A stretch of DNA of 42,716 nt from Firmicutes bacterium UBA5286 (GCA_002408465.1 DHSM01000002.1:1-42716), one strand, 5' to 3'. Shown: positions 31,506-41,061, numbered from the stretch's first letter. The notes: generated by a model not told the origin, from the letters alone. Made by a program: numbers and translations.

Positions 31506-33452
31506 ATGAAGGGATTTAAAAATTGGACTCTGCTCCTGTATTTTTCCCTGTCTTTTATCGGGATGGAATTGGTGCTGAGGGAATTTACAGTTGGCGGCAG
31601 CATTTTTTCCCTTGACCAGGCTATTATTTCTTTGTTTGCCATTGCTATGGCTGTCATCTGTTTTTTGGTTTGCTCCCTGTTTACCCCCAGGGTCAATCGC
31701 ATCCTGGCTGCAATTTGCCTGGGATTAGCAGCTGGAGTATTTGCTTCCCAACTGGTTTACCACAGAATCTTTACTACCTTTTACTCAGTATATTCTGCCG
31801 GCAACGCCGGTCAGGTCTGGCAGTTCTGGCGGGAGGCCCTTGCAGGCATTGTCGGCAGTGGCCTGCAGGTGCTCTTGCTTTTCCTGCCCATGGCTATACT
31901 ATTGGCGGTAGGCAAGAGAATAATATCTTTTGCTAAAATCCGTTGGACCCTGCGAGGCATCTTGGCAGTGATCATTATTCTCAGCCATACCGGCGGCATT
32001 GCTGTGGTCCAGGCCGGCGAGCATCAGCAGTCTTCGGCCTATTCCTATTACTATGAAAAGAGCTTCCCCGTCCACTCGGTGCAAAAACTCGGTCTAATAA
32101 CTACCATGCGCCTAGATTGCCAGCGCCTGATTACCGGCTGGACACCGGCGATTACCCCTCCGCCCATAGAAGACATGCCAATCTGGACACCTGCTCCTGA
32201 GGAAGAGGCGCCGGTAGAATACAATGTAATGGACATAGATTTTGCTGGGTTGCTGGCTGCCGAAGAGGATGAGTCCATTCAAGATATGCACCGCTATTTT
32301 CAAATTAGTCCTCCCTCGGAGAAAAACGAGTTTACCGGCAAATATCAGGGGTATAACCTAATACTCATTACGGCAGAGGGCTTTTCCCATCTGGCAGTGC
32401 GGGAGGATGTCACCCCCACGCTGTACAAAATGGTCCAGGAAGGATATACTTTTACAAATTTCCATACTCCTCTGTGGGGTGTCAGCACCTCTGACGGGGA
32501 ATATGTGGCCTGTACCGGTCTTATCCCTAAGACTGGGGTCTGGAGTTTTAAACGTTCCGCCGGAAACTCCCTGCCCCTGGTTATGGGCAACCAGCTCAAG
32601 CGCCTTGGCTACCAGACCGTAGCTTATCATAACCATTCTTATAAATATTACGGCAGGGACCTCTCTCATCCCAATATGGGCTATGAATACAAAGGAATCG
32701 GCAAGGGCCTGGTGATGAAAAAGGCCTGGCCCCGTTCCGACCTGGAAATGATGGAAAAGACCGTTCCGGAATATATCGGCGACCATCAATTCCATGCCTA
32801 CTATATGACTGTCAGCGGGCATCTCAATTATAACTTTTATGGCAATGAAATGGCGGTAAAAAATAAGAAGTATGTCAAAGATCTACCCTACTCTGATGCC
32901 GCCAAAGCCTACCTGGCCACCCAGATTGAATTTGACCGGGCCATGGAATACCTGCTGCAGAAGCTTGAGGACGCAGGCATTGCAGACAGGACCCTGATTG
33001 CCATCAGCGCTGATCATTATCCTTATGGTCTTGAGCTGTCAGCAATCGAGGAACTGGCAGGCAGGAAAATTGACAATAACTTTGATCTCTATCGCAACTC
33101 CTTTATTCTCTGGACTAAGGGCATGGAGCCACTGACCATTGACGAGCCCTGCTCCAGCCTGGACATCATCCCTACCTTATCCAATCTCCTGGGTCTGGAA
33201 TATGATTCCCGTTTGCTTATGGGCAGGGACATCCACTCCAGCGCCGAGCCTCTTGTCATCTTCGCCGACGGCAGCTTTATCACTGGCAAAGGCAGATATG
33301 ACGCCATTGCCGATAAGTTTGAATGCATGCCCGGCGTCAGCGTCGACGAGGGCTATGTGGAATCTGTAGCTGCGACTGTGGCTCGAAAAATGTATTACTC
33401 GGCCATGATTCTCGACACAGATTATTATGCCAAGATATTGCCCAAGCGTTAA
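31506..33452 (+). CDS. LTA synthase family protein (sulfatase-fold membrane phosphotransferase)
   Basis: 648 residues. Five N-terminal membrane helices (within 1-170), a linker (170-280) and an extracellular sulfatase-fold domain (about 283-620). The metal-binding Glu291 is in LITAEGFS, and the nucleophilic Thr328 is in GVSTSDGEY, equivalent to the 'KTSD' of LtaS. The late metal site is in ISADHYPY. LtaS polymerises glycerol phosphate from phosphatidylglycerol onto a lipid anchor; other members move phosphoethanolamine. Which applies cannot be told. A GGAG site precedes the ATG. It is divergent from LemA and convergent with the large CWB2 protein, whose repeats bind anionic wall polymers. Confidence 0.88.
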   Translation: MKGFKNWTLLLYFSLSFIGMELVLREFTVGGSIFSLDQAIISLFAIAMAVICFLVCSLFTPRVNRILAAICLGLAAGVFASQLVYHRIFTTFYSVYSAGNAGQVWQFWREALAGIVGSGLQVLLLFLPMAILLAVGKRIISFAKIRWTLRGILAVIIILSHTGGIAVVQAGEHQQSSAYSYYYEKSFPVHSVQKLGLITTMRLDCQRLITGWTPAITPPPIEDMPIWTPAPEEEAPVEYNVMDIDFAGLLAAEEDESIQDMHRYFQISPPSEKNEFTGKYQGYNLILITAEGFSHLAVREDVTPTLYKMVQEGYTFTNFHTPLWGVSTSDGEYVACTGLIPKTGVWSFKRSAGNSLPLVMGNQLKRLGYQTVAYHNHSYKYYGRDLSHPNMGYEYKGIGKGLVMKKAWPRSDLEMMEKTVPEYIGDHQFHAYYMTVSGHLNYNFYGNEMAVKNKKYVKDLPYSDAAKAYLATQIEFDRAMEYLLQKLEDAGIADRTLIAISADHYPYGLELSAIEELAGRKIDNNFDLYRNSFILWTKGMEPLTIDEPCSSLDIIPTLSNLLGLEYDSRLLMGRDIHSSAEPLVIFADGSFITGKGRYDAIADKFECMPGVSVDEGYVESVAATVARKMYYSAMILDTDYYAKILPKR

Positions 33453-33473
33453 GAGAACCATCCCCGAAATAGA

Positions 33474-33504
33474 AGAGATAAGGGCACGCCCTTATCTCTT
33501 TTTT
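33474..33504. terminator. Bidirectional terminator between LTA-synthase-type and CWB2 genes
   Basis: A 12-bp perfect stem AGAGATAAGGGC with a 2-nt loop and its complement, followed by TTTTTT on the plus strand. Confidence 0.85.
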
Positions 33505-33511
33505 GATTTCT

Positions 33512-36244
33512 TTACCTGATATTATCCCTCAGCCAGGTTTCGATTTCTGCACTGACTGCGCCTGTGCCGCCAAAGACTCCTGCGAATTTTACCCCCCGGG
33601 CAGACAGGAAATCTTGGACCGTCTGGTTGGGGATTGCCCTGTCGCCCCGGATCAGGAGGACGCCGCTGCTGTTCTTGGCTGCGAGGACGCCGCCGGCAAT
33701 GGCGTCAGGAAAGACTAAGCCGGTGGCCAGGTACACTATCTTCGTGTACCCGGGCATAAACTTCTCGGCAAGAGCGATGCCGGTAGCGTAGCGGTTATTG
33801 CCGGCAATCCTCTGGGCGCCTGGGAGCTGTGCACAAACTGTATCATTGATAACCCCTGTGCCGCCGATGACCCAGGTATTGGTAATGGCCAGATCGATTA
33901 GGGCAGTTTCTGTCGAACCCGGGAGCCTTGTGGGCTGGGCCAGGAGGATGGGGTAGCCGGACCTGGCTGCGTATGCGCTGGCGGAGAGGGCGTCAGCAAA
34001 ATTAGTGCCCACAGCCACAAAGGCCGTGTCAAAGCTGCCGCCTTTGGCCATTTCTTTAGCAATGAGGGCGGCTGTTTCGTAGCGGCCGCTTCCGGCGATC
34101 CTTTGCACCGTCAGGCCCATGCCTTGCAGCTCCAGGGCCACAGCCTTAGAAACTGCGCCTGTGCCTCCCAGGATGATGACCTTGTTCGCTCCCAGGCGGA
34201 TAATTTCATCCTTAGTCGATGTAATAAGGCGGTTAGTGTGGGTGAGGAGGATAGGCGCATTAAGCTGGTAGGCCAGAGGCACTCCTGCCAGGGCGTCGGC
34301 ATAATCATCGCCTCGGGCAAGGACCACAGTCTGGGCGCCATCAGGCCAGCCTTGTTTGCTGACCTCTACGGCAGTGCCAAAGCGGTTAGTGCCTGCAATC
34401 CGCTGGACGCCGTACTGGATAAAGTTGGCCACCAGATTGCGGTCTGAATCGGCAGTAAAAGTGTAGCTGGAATCGGCATCAGGCACCGGGACGCCATTCC
34501 CTGTCCAGTAATAAAAGATGTAACCGGCATTGGGGACAGCTGTCAGGGTAACAGAGTCGCCGTGGGTATAAGTGCCGGCGCCGGTGACGGTTCCCCCTGC
34601 TGCCGGGGAGGCAGATGCTGCAATTGCGTATTCATTTGTCTCAAAGCGGGCCCATAAGCTTCGGTCGCCAGTTACAGTGAAGGAATAGGGGTTATCTGTG
34701 GAGACGGGCATTTTCCCGACTCCCCAGGCGACAAAGTGGTAGCCAACGGATGGAATTGCCGTTAATGTAACTAGCGAATCATATAAATAGCTGCCGCCGT
34801 CGGTAACCGTGCCGCCTTCGGCGGGAACAGGTTTGACGGCGATGATGTATGACTTCCGGGAATAGCTAACGTAGGGCCATGTGCCCGCGTTTGCAAAGAC
34901 TTCGACATTTCGGTCTTGGGGCTTATTCCAGCCTGTTAACTCTTTAAAACAAATGGTGTGGAAGCCCGCAGGAACAGGGTAAACATCCTTATGAGCAAGC
35001 CAGGTTATGCCCCCATTTGCGCTCCAAAGGGGGTTATAGTCTACCACATCCGAAGGGAGAAAATTAATTTTAATATTTCCCTGCAATAAATGGAGCAATG
35101 GATACTGGTTATCGGGAAAGAAACTCCATATGTCAGCATCCCAATCGGTAAAGATGTCAGGAGAGGGTGCCCCCGCCATCATCTCAGCTGTAGTCTTAGG
35201 AATCCCCCTGCCTCTGTCACTGCGGCCGGAAGTTTCGGTATCATAATAGCAATTGACTGCAGTGCCCCCGGAAAAATACATGCCAACCAGGCCGCCGATG
35301 TCGCTGCTGCCCCCTGTTACCGCTCCAGTGGAATAGCAGTTCAGGGCTTTGCCGTAGAGAAAGCCTATAAGGCCGCCGCCGCGGGTGCCATCCGCGGTTA
35401 AGTCAACATGGCCTGTGGCAAAACAATTGGATATTATTCTGTTTTGGCCGCCGCCGACATAACCTACTAGGCCGCCTATTTCTTTCGAACCAGAAACATT
35501 GCCGCTGGCGAAGCAGGTGTTGATTGCGCCCCCAAGTTCAGTGTTTCTGCCGCAAAAATAGGCTACCAGCCCTCCGACACGCTGTGTACCAATAACTTCT
35601 CCGGTGGCGTAACAGAACTCAATTATCCCTTCATAATTCGTGCCTACCAGGCCGCCTGCAGTGGATAATTCAGCGGAAACTGATACATTCGAATAGCACC
35701 CTGTAATCAGTCCGCAATTGTCCCCCGCCAAGCCGCCAATGTGCTCATTGCCGGCGATAGAACCGCTGACAATTTTACAGTTGCGGATTGTGCCATAGTT
35801 TTGGGCCACTAGGCTTCCGGCCACATACCAGGTGCCGATACTTACGTCTTCCAGGTAGATGTTTTCCAGTGTTGCTGTTTCAGAAATCATGTAAAATAGC
35901 CCTCGAAGTTGTGAGCCATGATTACCGGCCTCGTTAATTGTAAGGTTGGATATTTTCCGACCCACGCCATTGTAGGTACCAGTAAAGTGGTTGCTTAAAG
36001 TGCCGATAGGCGTCCAGTTGCTGTAACCGCTTAAGTCGATGTTTTGCGTCTGTACAAAATGAGCGTCAAGATGATTGCGGACATTGTTAAGATCTTCTGC
36101 GGTCGCCACTAAGAAGGGATCCTCTGTAGTGCCAGAGCCGCCGGCAAATTCTGTGGTTTCCGCATTGGCAATAGTGGCAGTGGATGTCATCAGGGATGCC
36201 ATCAGCAGGACTGCCAGAGCAACCGCCAGGCCTTTAATTTTCAA
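33512..36244 (-). CDS. Large secreted surface protein: GLUG repeats, InlB-type repeats, three CWB2 repeats
   Basis: 910 residues from TTG 36244 (AGGAG is 12 nt upstream, rather far). Signal peptide 1-28 (core ending ANA). Residues about 35-385 hold GLUG-type repeats (IGGLAGDNCG, AGGLVGTNYEG, IGGLVGYVGGG and others, each with a 'xCYxxG' strand), a beta-solenoid. Residues about 455-605 contain two divergent InlB B-repeats (PVPAEGGTVTDGGSY and SPAAGGTVTGAGTY, each followed by GYHFVAW or GYIFYYW). Residues about 610-910 carry three CWB2 repeats (VQRIAGTNRFGTAVEV, DYADALAGVPL, VIILGGTGAVS). It should be held at the wall by CWB2 and display a stalk and solenoid, like an adhesin. Cargo and ligand unknown. 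Confidence 0.9.
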   Translation of the reverse strand: MKIKGLAVALAVLLMASLMTSTATIANAETTEFAGGSGTTEDPFLVATAEDLNNVRNHLDAHFVQTQNIDLSGYSNWTPIGTLSNHFTGTYNGVGRKISNLTINEAGNHGSQLRGLFYMISETATLENIYLEDVSIGTWYVAGSLVAQNYGTIRNCKIVSGSIAGNEHIGGLAGDNCGLITGCYSNVSVSAELSTAGGLVGTNYEGIIEFCYATGEVIGTQRVGGLVAYFCGRNTELGGAINTCFASGNVSGSKEIGGLVGYVGGGQNRIISNCFATGHVDLTADGTRGGGLIGFLYGKALNCYSTGAVTGGSSDIGGLVGMYFSGGTAVNCYYDTETSGRSDRGRGIPKTTAEMMAGAPSPDIFTDWDADIWSFFPDNQYPLLHLLQGNIKINFLPSDVVDYNPLWSANGGITWLAHKDVYPVPAGFHTICFKELTGWNKPQDRNVEVFANAGTWPYVSYSRKSYIIAVKPVPAEGGTVTDGGSYLYDSLVTLTAIPSVGYHFVAWGVGKMPVSTDNPYSFTVTGDRSLWARFETNEYAIAASASPAAGGTVTGAGTYTHGDSVTLTAVPNAGYIFYYWTGNGVPVPDADSSYTFTADSDRNLVANFIQYGVQRIAGTNRFGTAVEVSKQGWPDGAQTVVLARGDDYADALAGVPLAYQLNAPILLTHTNRLITSTKDEIIRLGANKVIILGGTGAVSKAVALELQGMGLTVQRIAGSGRYETAALIAKEMAKGGSFDTAFVAVGTNFADALSASAYAARSGYPILLAQPTRLPGSTETALIDLAITNTWVIGGTGVINDTVCAQLPGAQRIAGNNRYATGIALAEKFMPGYTKIVYLATGLVFPDAIAGGVLAAKNSSGVLLIRGDRAIPNQTVQDFLSARGVKFAGVFGGTGAVSAEIETWLRDNIR

Positions 36245-36672
36245 TTGGTTAACACACTCCTAAATGGTTATTAGTGAATATGTGACCGAGCGCGTGTAGT
36301 GTGGGCAAGTAAAAGTGAAAGAATCACAGCAACATTGATAATAATTCTGGGGGACTGTCTAGGTTTGATTTAATCGCTATATAATGAGAACAGGCACTTG
36401 CCCGAGGTAATGACAAATCTAATATAACCAGGGAATTGCGGCGTGTAAATACATAATATTGCTACTATATATGTTCTTTTCAGGGGTACGGCTGTAGCAA
36501 ACAGGTCCATGTTCCCAGGGTATTGGCCACAGTTTTGATATATACTTTTATTGCTGATTTTTATGTCTGAGACGCAAGTGTTTATGAATTAATGCCCGCA
36601 GACTATGAAACACCATTGGTATTTTGTAAATTTTACTATATAATAAAACAATAAGATTTAAGGAGGGATCCC
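36245..36672. other. Gene-free intergenic region, divergent control region
   Basis: No convincing reading frame in 428 bp. It separates the divergent CWB2 and MoxR transcripts. Visible are the MoxR promoter at 36616-36644 and an 8-bp inverted pair GGGCAAGT (36303-36310) / ACTTGCCC (36396-36403). It is clearly AT-richer than its flanks. No promoter for the minus-strand CWB2 gene could be fixed. Confidence 0.5.
36616..36644 (+). promoter_or_regulatory. Promoter of the moxR operon
   Basis: TTGGTA (36616-36621) and a perfect TATAAT (36639-36644) with a 17-bp spacer, 28 bp before the start codon. Confidence 0.65.
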
Positions 36673-37620
36673 ATGGAACTGGAAAAGTATGTTGCATTTA
36701 AGAATAAGGTAATCGCCAATGTTTCCCGGGTTATTGTGGGCAAGGACAGGGAGATCGAGTTGCTGATAGTCGCATTTCTCTCTGGAGGCCATATGCTCCT
36801 GGAAGATGTGCCGGGGATGGGGAAGACCATGCTGATCAAAGCTTTTGCCAAGACACTGGATCTACAGTTTAAGCGCATCCAATTTACCCCGGATTTGCTG
36901 CCCTCGGATATAACTGGGCTTAATTTTTACAATCAAAAAAGCGGCGACTTCCAATTCCGGGAAGGGCCTCTGTTTGCCAACATCGTCCTGGCTGACGAAA
37001 TTAACCGGGCAACCCCTCGGACTCAGTCGGCGCTGTTGGAAGCCATGGAAGAAAAGCAGATTACCGTGGATGGGGAAACCCGAAAATTACAGCTGCCTTT
37101 TATGGTGCTGGCCACCCAAAACCCGGTGGAATCCTTTGGCACCTTCCCTCTGCCTGAGGCGCAGCTGGACAGATTTTTTATGCGCATCGATCTGGGTTAT
37201 CCCACAAAGGAAGAAGAAAAGGCCATCATTAAAATGAATATCGGCAATCCCTTGGAGGCTATTGGAGCTGTTGTAGACAACCAAGAGCTTGAATACATAT
37301 TTGCCAATCTCTCTGCAGTATCCATTCGCCCTGATGTTATGGACTATCTCGTGGATATCGTCGGTGAGACCAGGAACAAAGATTCCATTCAGCTGGGGGT
37401 CAGTCCCAGAGGGGCAATTGCCCTGTATAAAGCCTGCCAGGCCTATGCGGCCATTAACGGCAGGGATTACATTCTCCCGGAAGATATTAAATATCTAGCG
37501 CCCCAGGTGCTTAACCACAGAATCATTGCCCGGGGCGCAGCAAATCTGGACAAGTCTAGGGAATTAATTGAGGGAATGGTGGCGTCTGTTGAGGTTCCCT
37601 TAGAGAATATGCAGGCATAG
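36673..37620 (+). CDS. MoxR family AAA+ ATPase
   Basis: 315 residues; AGGAGGG precedes the ATG. Walker A is EDVPGMGKT (44-52), Walker B VLADEINRATPRTQSALLEAM (Asp-Glu near 109-110), and sensor 1 lies in VLATQNPVE; the arginine-finger region RFFMRIDLGYP and the C-terminal lid (GVSPRGAIALYKACQAYA) complete the fold. MoxR ATPases act as chaperones that mature or load protein complexes, usually together with DUF58 proteins. It is the first gene of a three-gene operon. Confidence 0.95.
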   Translation: MELEKYVAFKNKVIANVSRVIVGKDREIELLIVAFLSGGHMLLEDVPGMGKTMLIKAFAKTLDLQFKRIQFTPDLLPSDITGLNFYNQKSGDFQFREGPLFANIVLADEINRATPRTQSALLEAMEEKQITVDGETRKLQLPFMVLATQNPVESFGTFPLPEAQLDRFFMRIDLGYPTKEEEKAIIKMNIGNPLEAIGAVVDNQELEYIFANLSAVSIRPDVMDYLVDIVGETRNKDSIQLGVSPRGAIALYKACQAYAAINGRDYILPEDIKYLAPQVLNHRIIARGAANLDKSRELIEGMVASVEVPLENMQA

Positions 37621-37622
37621 CC

Positions 37623-38705
37623 ATGATTTGGTATGTCCTGGGGTTGCTGGCGCTGACCTTGATTATTAACTATCTAGTGCTGCTATTTGGCTTCACCGAA
37701 TTGACCTACCAGCTGGCATTAGAAAATAAAGACTATGAGATTGGCGAGGAAATTCCGGTGTCCTCTCTTGTCGAGAATAATAAACCGCTGACAGTGTCTT
37801 ATCTCAAGGTGGATGAATTTTTCCCGCCGCATTTCAACGTGGCAAAGAACACTTACAGCTTATTCATCATGCCCTTTCAGCGGGTGAGAAGAAAATACAA
37901 GATTTTTGCCAATAAAAGAGGTCTCTTTAGGATAAATGAGGCAGTGCTTGAGCTCGGAGACTTCGTCGGCTTCAAGTCGGAACAGAAAAGAATGGCTCTG
38001 GATCAGGAAATTGTAGTGCTGCCTAAAAAGGTTGAGTTAGCAGAGAGCATTGTGCCTTTAGGGGCACTGGGGGGAGATGTTTCTGTCAGGAGATGGATAA
38101 TCGATGACCCCTTGATGACCATTGGCATTCGGGAGTATACCGGCAATGAGCCCCAGCGCTTCATTCACTGGCCATCTTCGGCAAAATACGGCCGTTTGAT
38201 GGTCAAGAAGTTTGATTTCACCACCGATAATTCTGTGCTGGTAATCTTGAATGTCGAGACCATGAAGCCCTCCTGGAAGCCAATTGAAGAAGAGCTTATC
38301 GATGAAGCTGTTTCCCTGGCCCGGGGAGTATTGGAAGAGTTTGAGGAGCTTAACATTCCTTATGGCTTGGCAACCAATGCTTATAATGAGCAGTCGGGGG
38401 GAAGAGGCTATTATTATCATACGGGTCTGGGAGCGGGCCATCTGGGTGCCTTGCTCCATACCTTGGGCAGCATTCACTTCAGAATCCCCGGCTTTTTTGA
38501 AAACACCCTCAGGGAGATCCGGAGAAATAGGGGCAACTACTCAACGGCAGTAATAATAACCCCCCGGATTCTCGAGACTTATCTTGAGCCCATCGACCTG
38601 TTGGCCAGGGCCGTTCCGCGCACAGTGGTTATTGCTATAGAGGATGAGCATTTGGCTGATTTGAGCAGCAACATCATTAAATACAGGAGTAAAAAAAATG
38701 CTTAG
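37623..38705 (+). CDS. DUF58 domain-containing protein
   Basis: 360 residues, 2 bp after moxR. An N-terminal hydrophobic segment (1-20) is followed by a beta-rich region (about 30-130). DUF58 occupies about 160-230, with the signature DPLMTIGIREYTGNEPQRFIHWPSSAKYGRLMVKKF. The C-terminal half looks like a von Willebrand A-type fold (VLVILNVET then ELIDEAVSLARGVLEE), with the first MIDAS Asp replaced, as in many DUF58 proteins. DUF58 proteins are the usual partners of MoxR, perhaps its client-binding adaptors. Confidence 0.92.
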   Translation: MIWYVLGLLALTLIINYLVLLFGFTELTYQLALENKDYEIGEEIPVSSLVENNKPLTVSYLKVDEFFPPHFNVAKNTYSLFIMPFQRVRRKYKIFANKRGLFRINEAVLELGDFVGFKSEQKRMALDQEIVVLPKKVELAESIVPLGALGGDVSVRRWIIDDPLMTIGIREYTGNEPQRFIHWPSSAKYGRLMVKKFDFTTDNSVLVILNVETMKPSWKPIEEELIDEAVSLARGVLEEFEELNIPYGLATNAYNEQSGGRGYYYHTGLGAGHLGALLHTLGSIHFRIPGFFENTLREIRRNRGNYSTAVIITPRILETYLEPIDLLARAVPRTVVIAIEDEHLADLSSNIIKYRSKKNA

Positions 38706-39891
38706 CGTAATATTGCTGGAGCTGTTGTCCGTCACCTCGCTGCTATACTCCCTTTTGTTGATCTTTCTGGACTTTGCGCCGGTGGAGTCAATGGCCCTGA
38801 CTTTTACGTGGACTGTGGCAGTGTGCATGTTTTACTATGTCAGCCGCAGGTGGGCAAAAATCTTTTACGGCAGCATCCTGCTCTTGCTGGCGCCCCTATT
38901 AATTTTCAAGGGCAGGATTGCCCTAGTCTTTATTCTCATCACTGCTCCTTTGCTTTTTGTCTATATAGAAAGGTTTCTGCATAAAGGGAGCCGCAGTGAG
39001 TATGTCAACAACTTTAAGAAAGCCGCTCTTATTTTCATTGCTGCCCTCTACTTGCGCTGGATCCTCCCCAATATAGGCAAGGCAATTGTCCTGGCGGCCC
39101 CATTTATCTTTGTGTATTTTCTCTCTACAATCTTGCTGATAAGGTCCATCAGGCATATTGAGGCCGGTATGGAAATCCGGCGCTTGCAAAGGTCAAATGT
39201 CAGATACTTGATTTTTATGGCCACTGTTTTTCTGCTGACTGCAGTTGAACAGGTGCGGGCGTTTTTTGTCCTAGTGGCCAAGAGGTTTGTGGCTCTGTTG
39301 TTCTTGCCGGTGCAACTGCTGCTGAAGTTACTTGAGTGGGTTGCTGAAATCCTACACCGTCTAGATATCAAAAATCCCTCTAAACCATGGATTATGCCGG
39401 AATTTCCTGACCCCGAAGGTACGGGCGAACCTCCCCCTGCAGAAGCCGTGGAAGAGGTAATTGCAACCCCTGGCATATTTGAAAAGGTACTTATTGCCTT
39501 GTTGGTAGCCGCTGCACTATTTATCCTCTACAAGATGATTGTCAATGCCGGCCAGCGGAGCTACCAGGGCCTGGATTATATTGAGGAAAGAGAGTATATC
39601 AAAAAGAAGAGGAAGAGGCGGAAACGGAGATTTTTGTTTTGGGATAAGCTTCCTGCAGAACCGGGTGAGCAGGTGCGGTACTATTACCGAAAATTCCTGG
39701 AAAAGCTGGTCACAAAAAAAGTAGAATTGACTAAGGCAGACACTTCCCTGGTAATTCAAGAGAAGGCCGAGATTGTGTTTCCCCAGGGCCCCGAGGAGAT
39801 CAGGGATATCTATATCGCCAGCCGCTACGGGGAAAAAGAGGCAGACAGCGCCACTGCGGCGCAAATAGGGCAATTGTATAAGGATTTGTAA
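38698..39891 (+). CDS. Polytopic membrane protein with DUF4129-like C-terminus
   Basis: 397 residues, overlapping the DUF58 gene by 8 nt. About seven or eight membrane helices lie in 1-225. A Pro/Glu-rich outside loop (about 235-262, FPDPEGTGEPPP) and one more helix (268-285) follow. Then a very basic stretch (KKKRKRRKRR) leads into a cytoplasmic tail with RYYYRKFLEKL and IYIASRYGEKE, as in DUF4129 domains. In most MoxR-DUF58 operons the third protein also carries an external transglutaminase domain with Cys-His-Asp; none is visible here, only the short Pro-rich loop. It may be a trimmed form of that protein. Confidence 0.7.
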   Translation: MLSVILLELLSVTSLLYSLLLIFLDFAPVESMALTFTWTVAVCMFYYVSRRWAKIFYGSILLLLAPLLIFKGRIALVFILITAPLLFVYIERFLHKGSRSEYVNNFKKAALIFIAALYLRWILPNIGKAIVLAAPFIFVYFLSTILLIRSIRHIEAGMEIRRLQRSNVRYLIFMATVFLLTAVEQVRAFFVLVAKRFVALLFLPVQLLLKLLEWVAEILHRLDIKNPSKPWIMPEFPDPEGTGEPPPAEAVEEVIATPGIFEKVLIALLVAAALFILYKMIVNAGQRSYQGLDYIEEREYIKKKRKRRKRRFLFWDKLPAEPGEQVRYYYRKFLEKLVTKKVELTKADTSLVIQEKAEIVFPQGPEEIRDIYIASRYGEKEADSATAAQIGQLYKDL

Positions 39892-39923
39892 GCGAATAAC
39901 CCTATAAAGGTGGGAGGCAGGAC

Positions 39924-40475
39924 GTGCGGCTGTTTATTGCAATCAATTTTGACGAGAAAACCAAGGCCGGCATTGGCAAAGCAATTGAGGGGCTAAAACC
40001 CTATGCAAGCAAGGGCAGATTCACCCATATGGACAATCTGCACCTTACCTTGGTGTTTATTGGCGAAACCGTTAAACTCAGCCAGGTCAAGGAGGCTATG
40101 GATGAGCTGAGGGCGCCCTCTTTTACCTTGGTTATCCAGGGGTTTGGACGTTTTTGCCGCCCCGGGGGAGATATCTGCTGGCTGGGGGTGGCTGAGAATG
40201 AAATCCTGGCAAATATCTATGCCCAGCTCAGCGAGTCTTTGTCCCAAAAGGGATTTGTGCTTGAAAGGCGGCCCTATAAACCCCATCTGACTCTGGGCAG
40301 GGAACTGGTCTTGAAGGAGGAAATTAATCCGCGGGAGTTTCAGAAGACCATAGAGCCCATGCGCTTGGAAGTAGCCAAAATCAGCCTGATGCAGTCAGAG
40401 CGGATAGCAGGCAGACTGAAATATACAGAAATCTATTCCCGTGAACTAACCGGTGACGAGGAGGCGGAAAATTGA
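39924..40475 (+). CDS. thpR: RNA 2',3'-cyclic phosphodiesterase (2H family, ThpR/LigT)
   Basis: 183 residues from GTG 39924 (GGGAGG 6 nt upstream). Two HxTx motifs of the 2H phosphoesterase fold are in place: His40 in LHLTLVFIGE and His121 in KPHLTLGRE. The N-terminus MRLFIAINF is typical. Such proteins open 2',3'-cyclic phosphates of RNA ends, and in vitro ligate tRNA halves. It overlaps the next gene by 4 nt. Confidence 0.93.
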   Translation: MRLFIAINFDEKTKAGIGKAIEGLKPYASKGRFTHMDNLHLTLVFIGETVKLSQVKEAMDELRAPSFTLVIQGFGRFCRPGGDICWLGVAENEILANIYAQLSESLSQKGFVLERRPYKPHLTLGRELVLKEEINPREFQKTIEPMRLEVAKISLMQSERIAGRLKYTEIYSRELTGDEEAEN

Positions 40476-41059
40476 GTTTCAAGGGATATGTGCAGGTGTA
40501 TACCGGCAACGGCAAGGGAAAGACCACGGCAGCCATAGGCCTGGCCCTGCGGGCATTGGGCGCCGGCAAGAAAGTATTATTTTTGCAGTTCATGAAGACT
40601 GCAACTTACAGTGAACACAAGATTTTGCCGACGATTTCGCCGAATTTAACCCTTAAGACTTTGGGCAAGCCATTCTTTGTGGTCAAAGAAGGTTCGATGC
40701 CGGAGGCAGAGCTGGCAAAGTGGCGCCAACAGGCGGTTATCTTCCCGCCGGGACAGCCCCCCCAGGAGTATGTGGATTTGATGGGGGAGGGACTGGCCCT
40801 GGCCCGGAAGGCCGTCACCGGCGGCGAATACCAGGTGGTCATCCTCGATGAATTAGTGGTTGCCCTGCATTTTGGCCTCGTCACCTGGCAAGCAGTCAAG
40901 TCCCTGATCGAGGCAAAAGCCCCTGACGTTGAACTGGTTCTCACCGGCCGGGGAGCTACCGAGGAATTGATTGAACTGGCCGACCTGGTCACCGAAATGC
41001 GGGAGATCAAACACTACTACACCCAGGGGGTCATCGCCCGCAAGGGCATCGAAAACTAA
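40472..41059 (+). CDS. cobO: Corrinoid (cob(I)alamin / cobyrinate diamide) adenosyltransferase
   Basis: 195 residues from TTG 40472, overlapping thpR by 4 nt (TTGA). The BtuR/CobO family signs are YVQVYTGNGKGKTTAAIGLALRA at the N-terminus with P-loop GNGKGKTT (13-20), VVILDEL as Walker B, and the end VLTGRGATEELIELADLVTEM. The enzyme adds the 5'-deoxyadenosyl group from ATP to the cobalt of a reduced corrinoid to make the B12 coenzyme form. No other cobalamin gene is in the window. A partial GGGGAC repeat starts 3 bp after the stop. Confidence 0.92.
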   Translation: MSFKGYVQVYTGNGKGKTTAAIGLALRALGAGKKVLFLQFMKTATYSEHKILPTISPNLTLKTLGKPFFVVKEGSMPEAELAKWRQQAVIFPPGQPPQEYVDLMGEGLALARKAVTGGEYQVVILDELVVALHFGLVTWQAVKSLIEAKAPDVELVLTGRGATEELIELADLVTEMREIKHYYTQGVIARKGIEN

Positions 41060-41061
41060 TC

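Noticed and set aside
36245..36672. Riboswitch, CRISPR or small-RNA gene in the 428-bp intergenic region
   Set aside because: No repeated units, no recognisable aptamer core and no terminator structure; only a promoter and a weak inverted pair.
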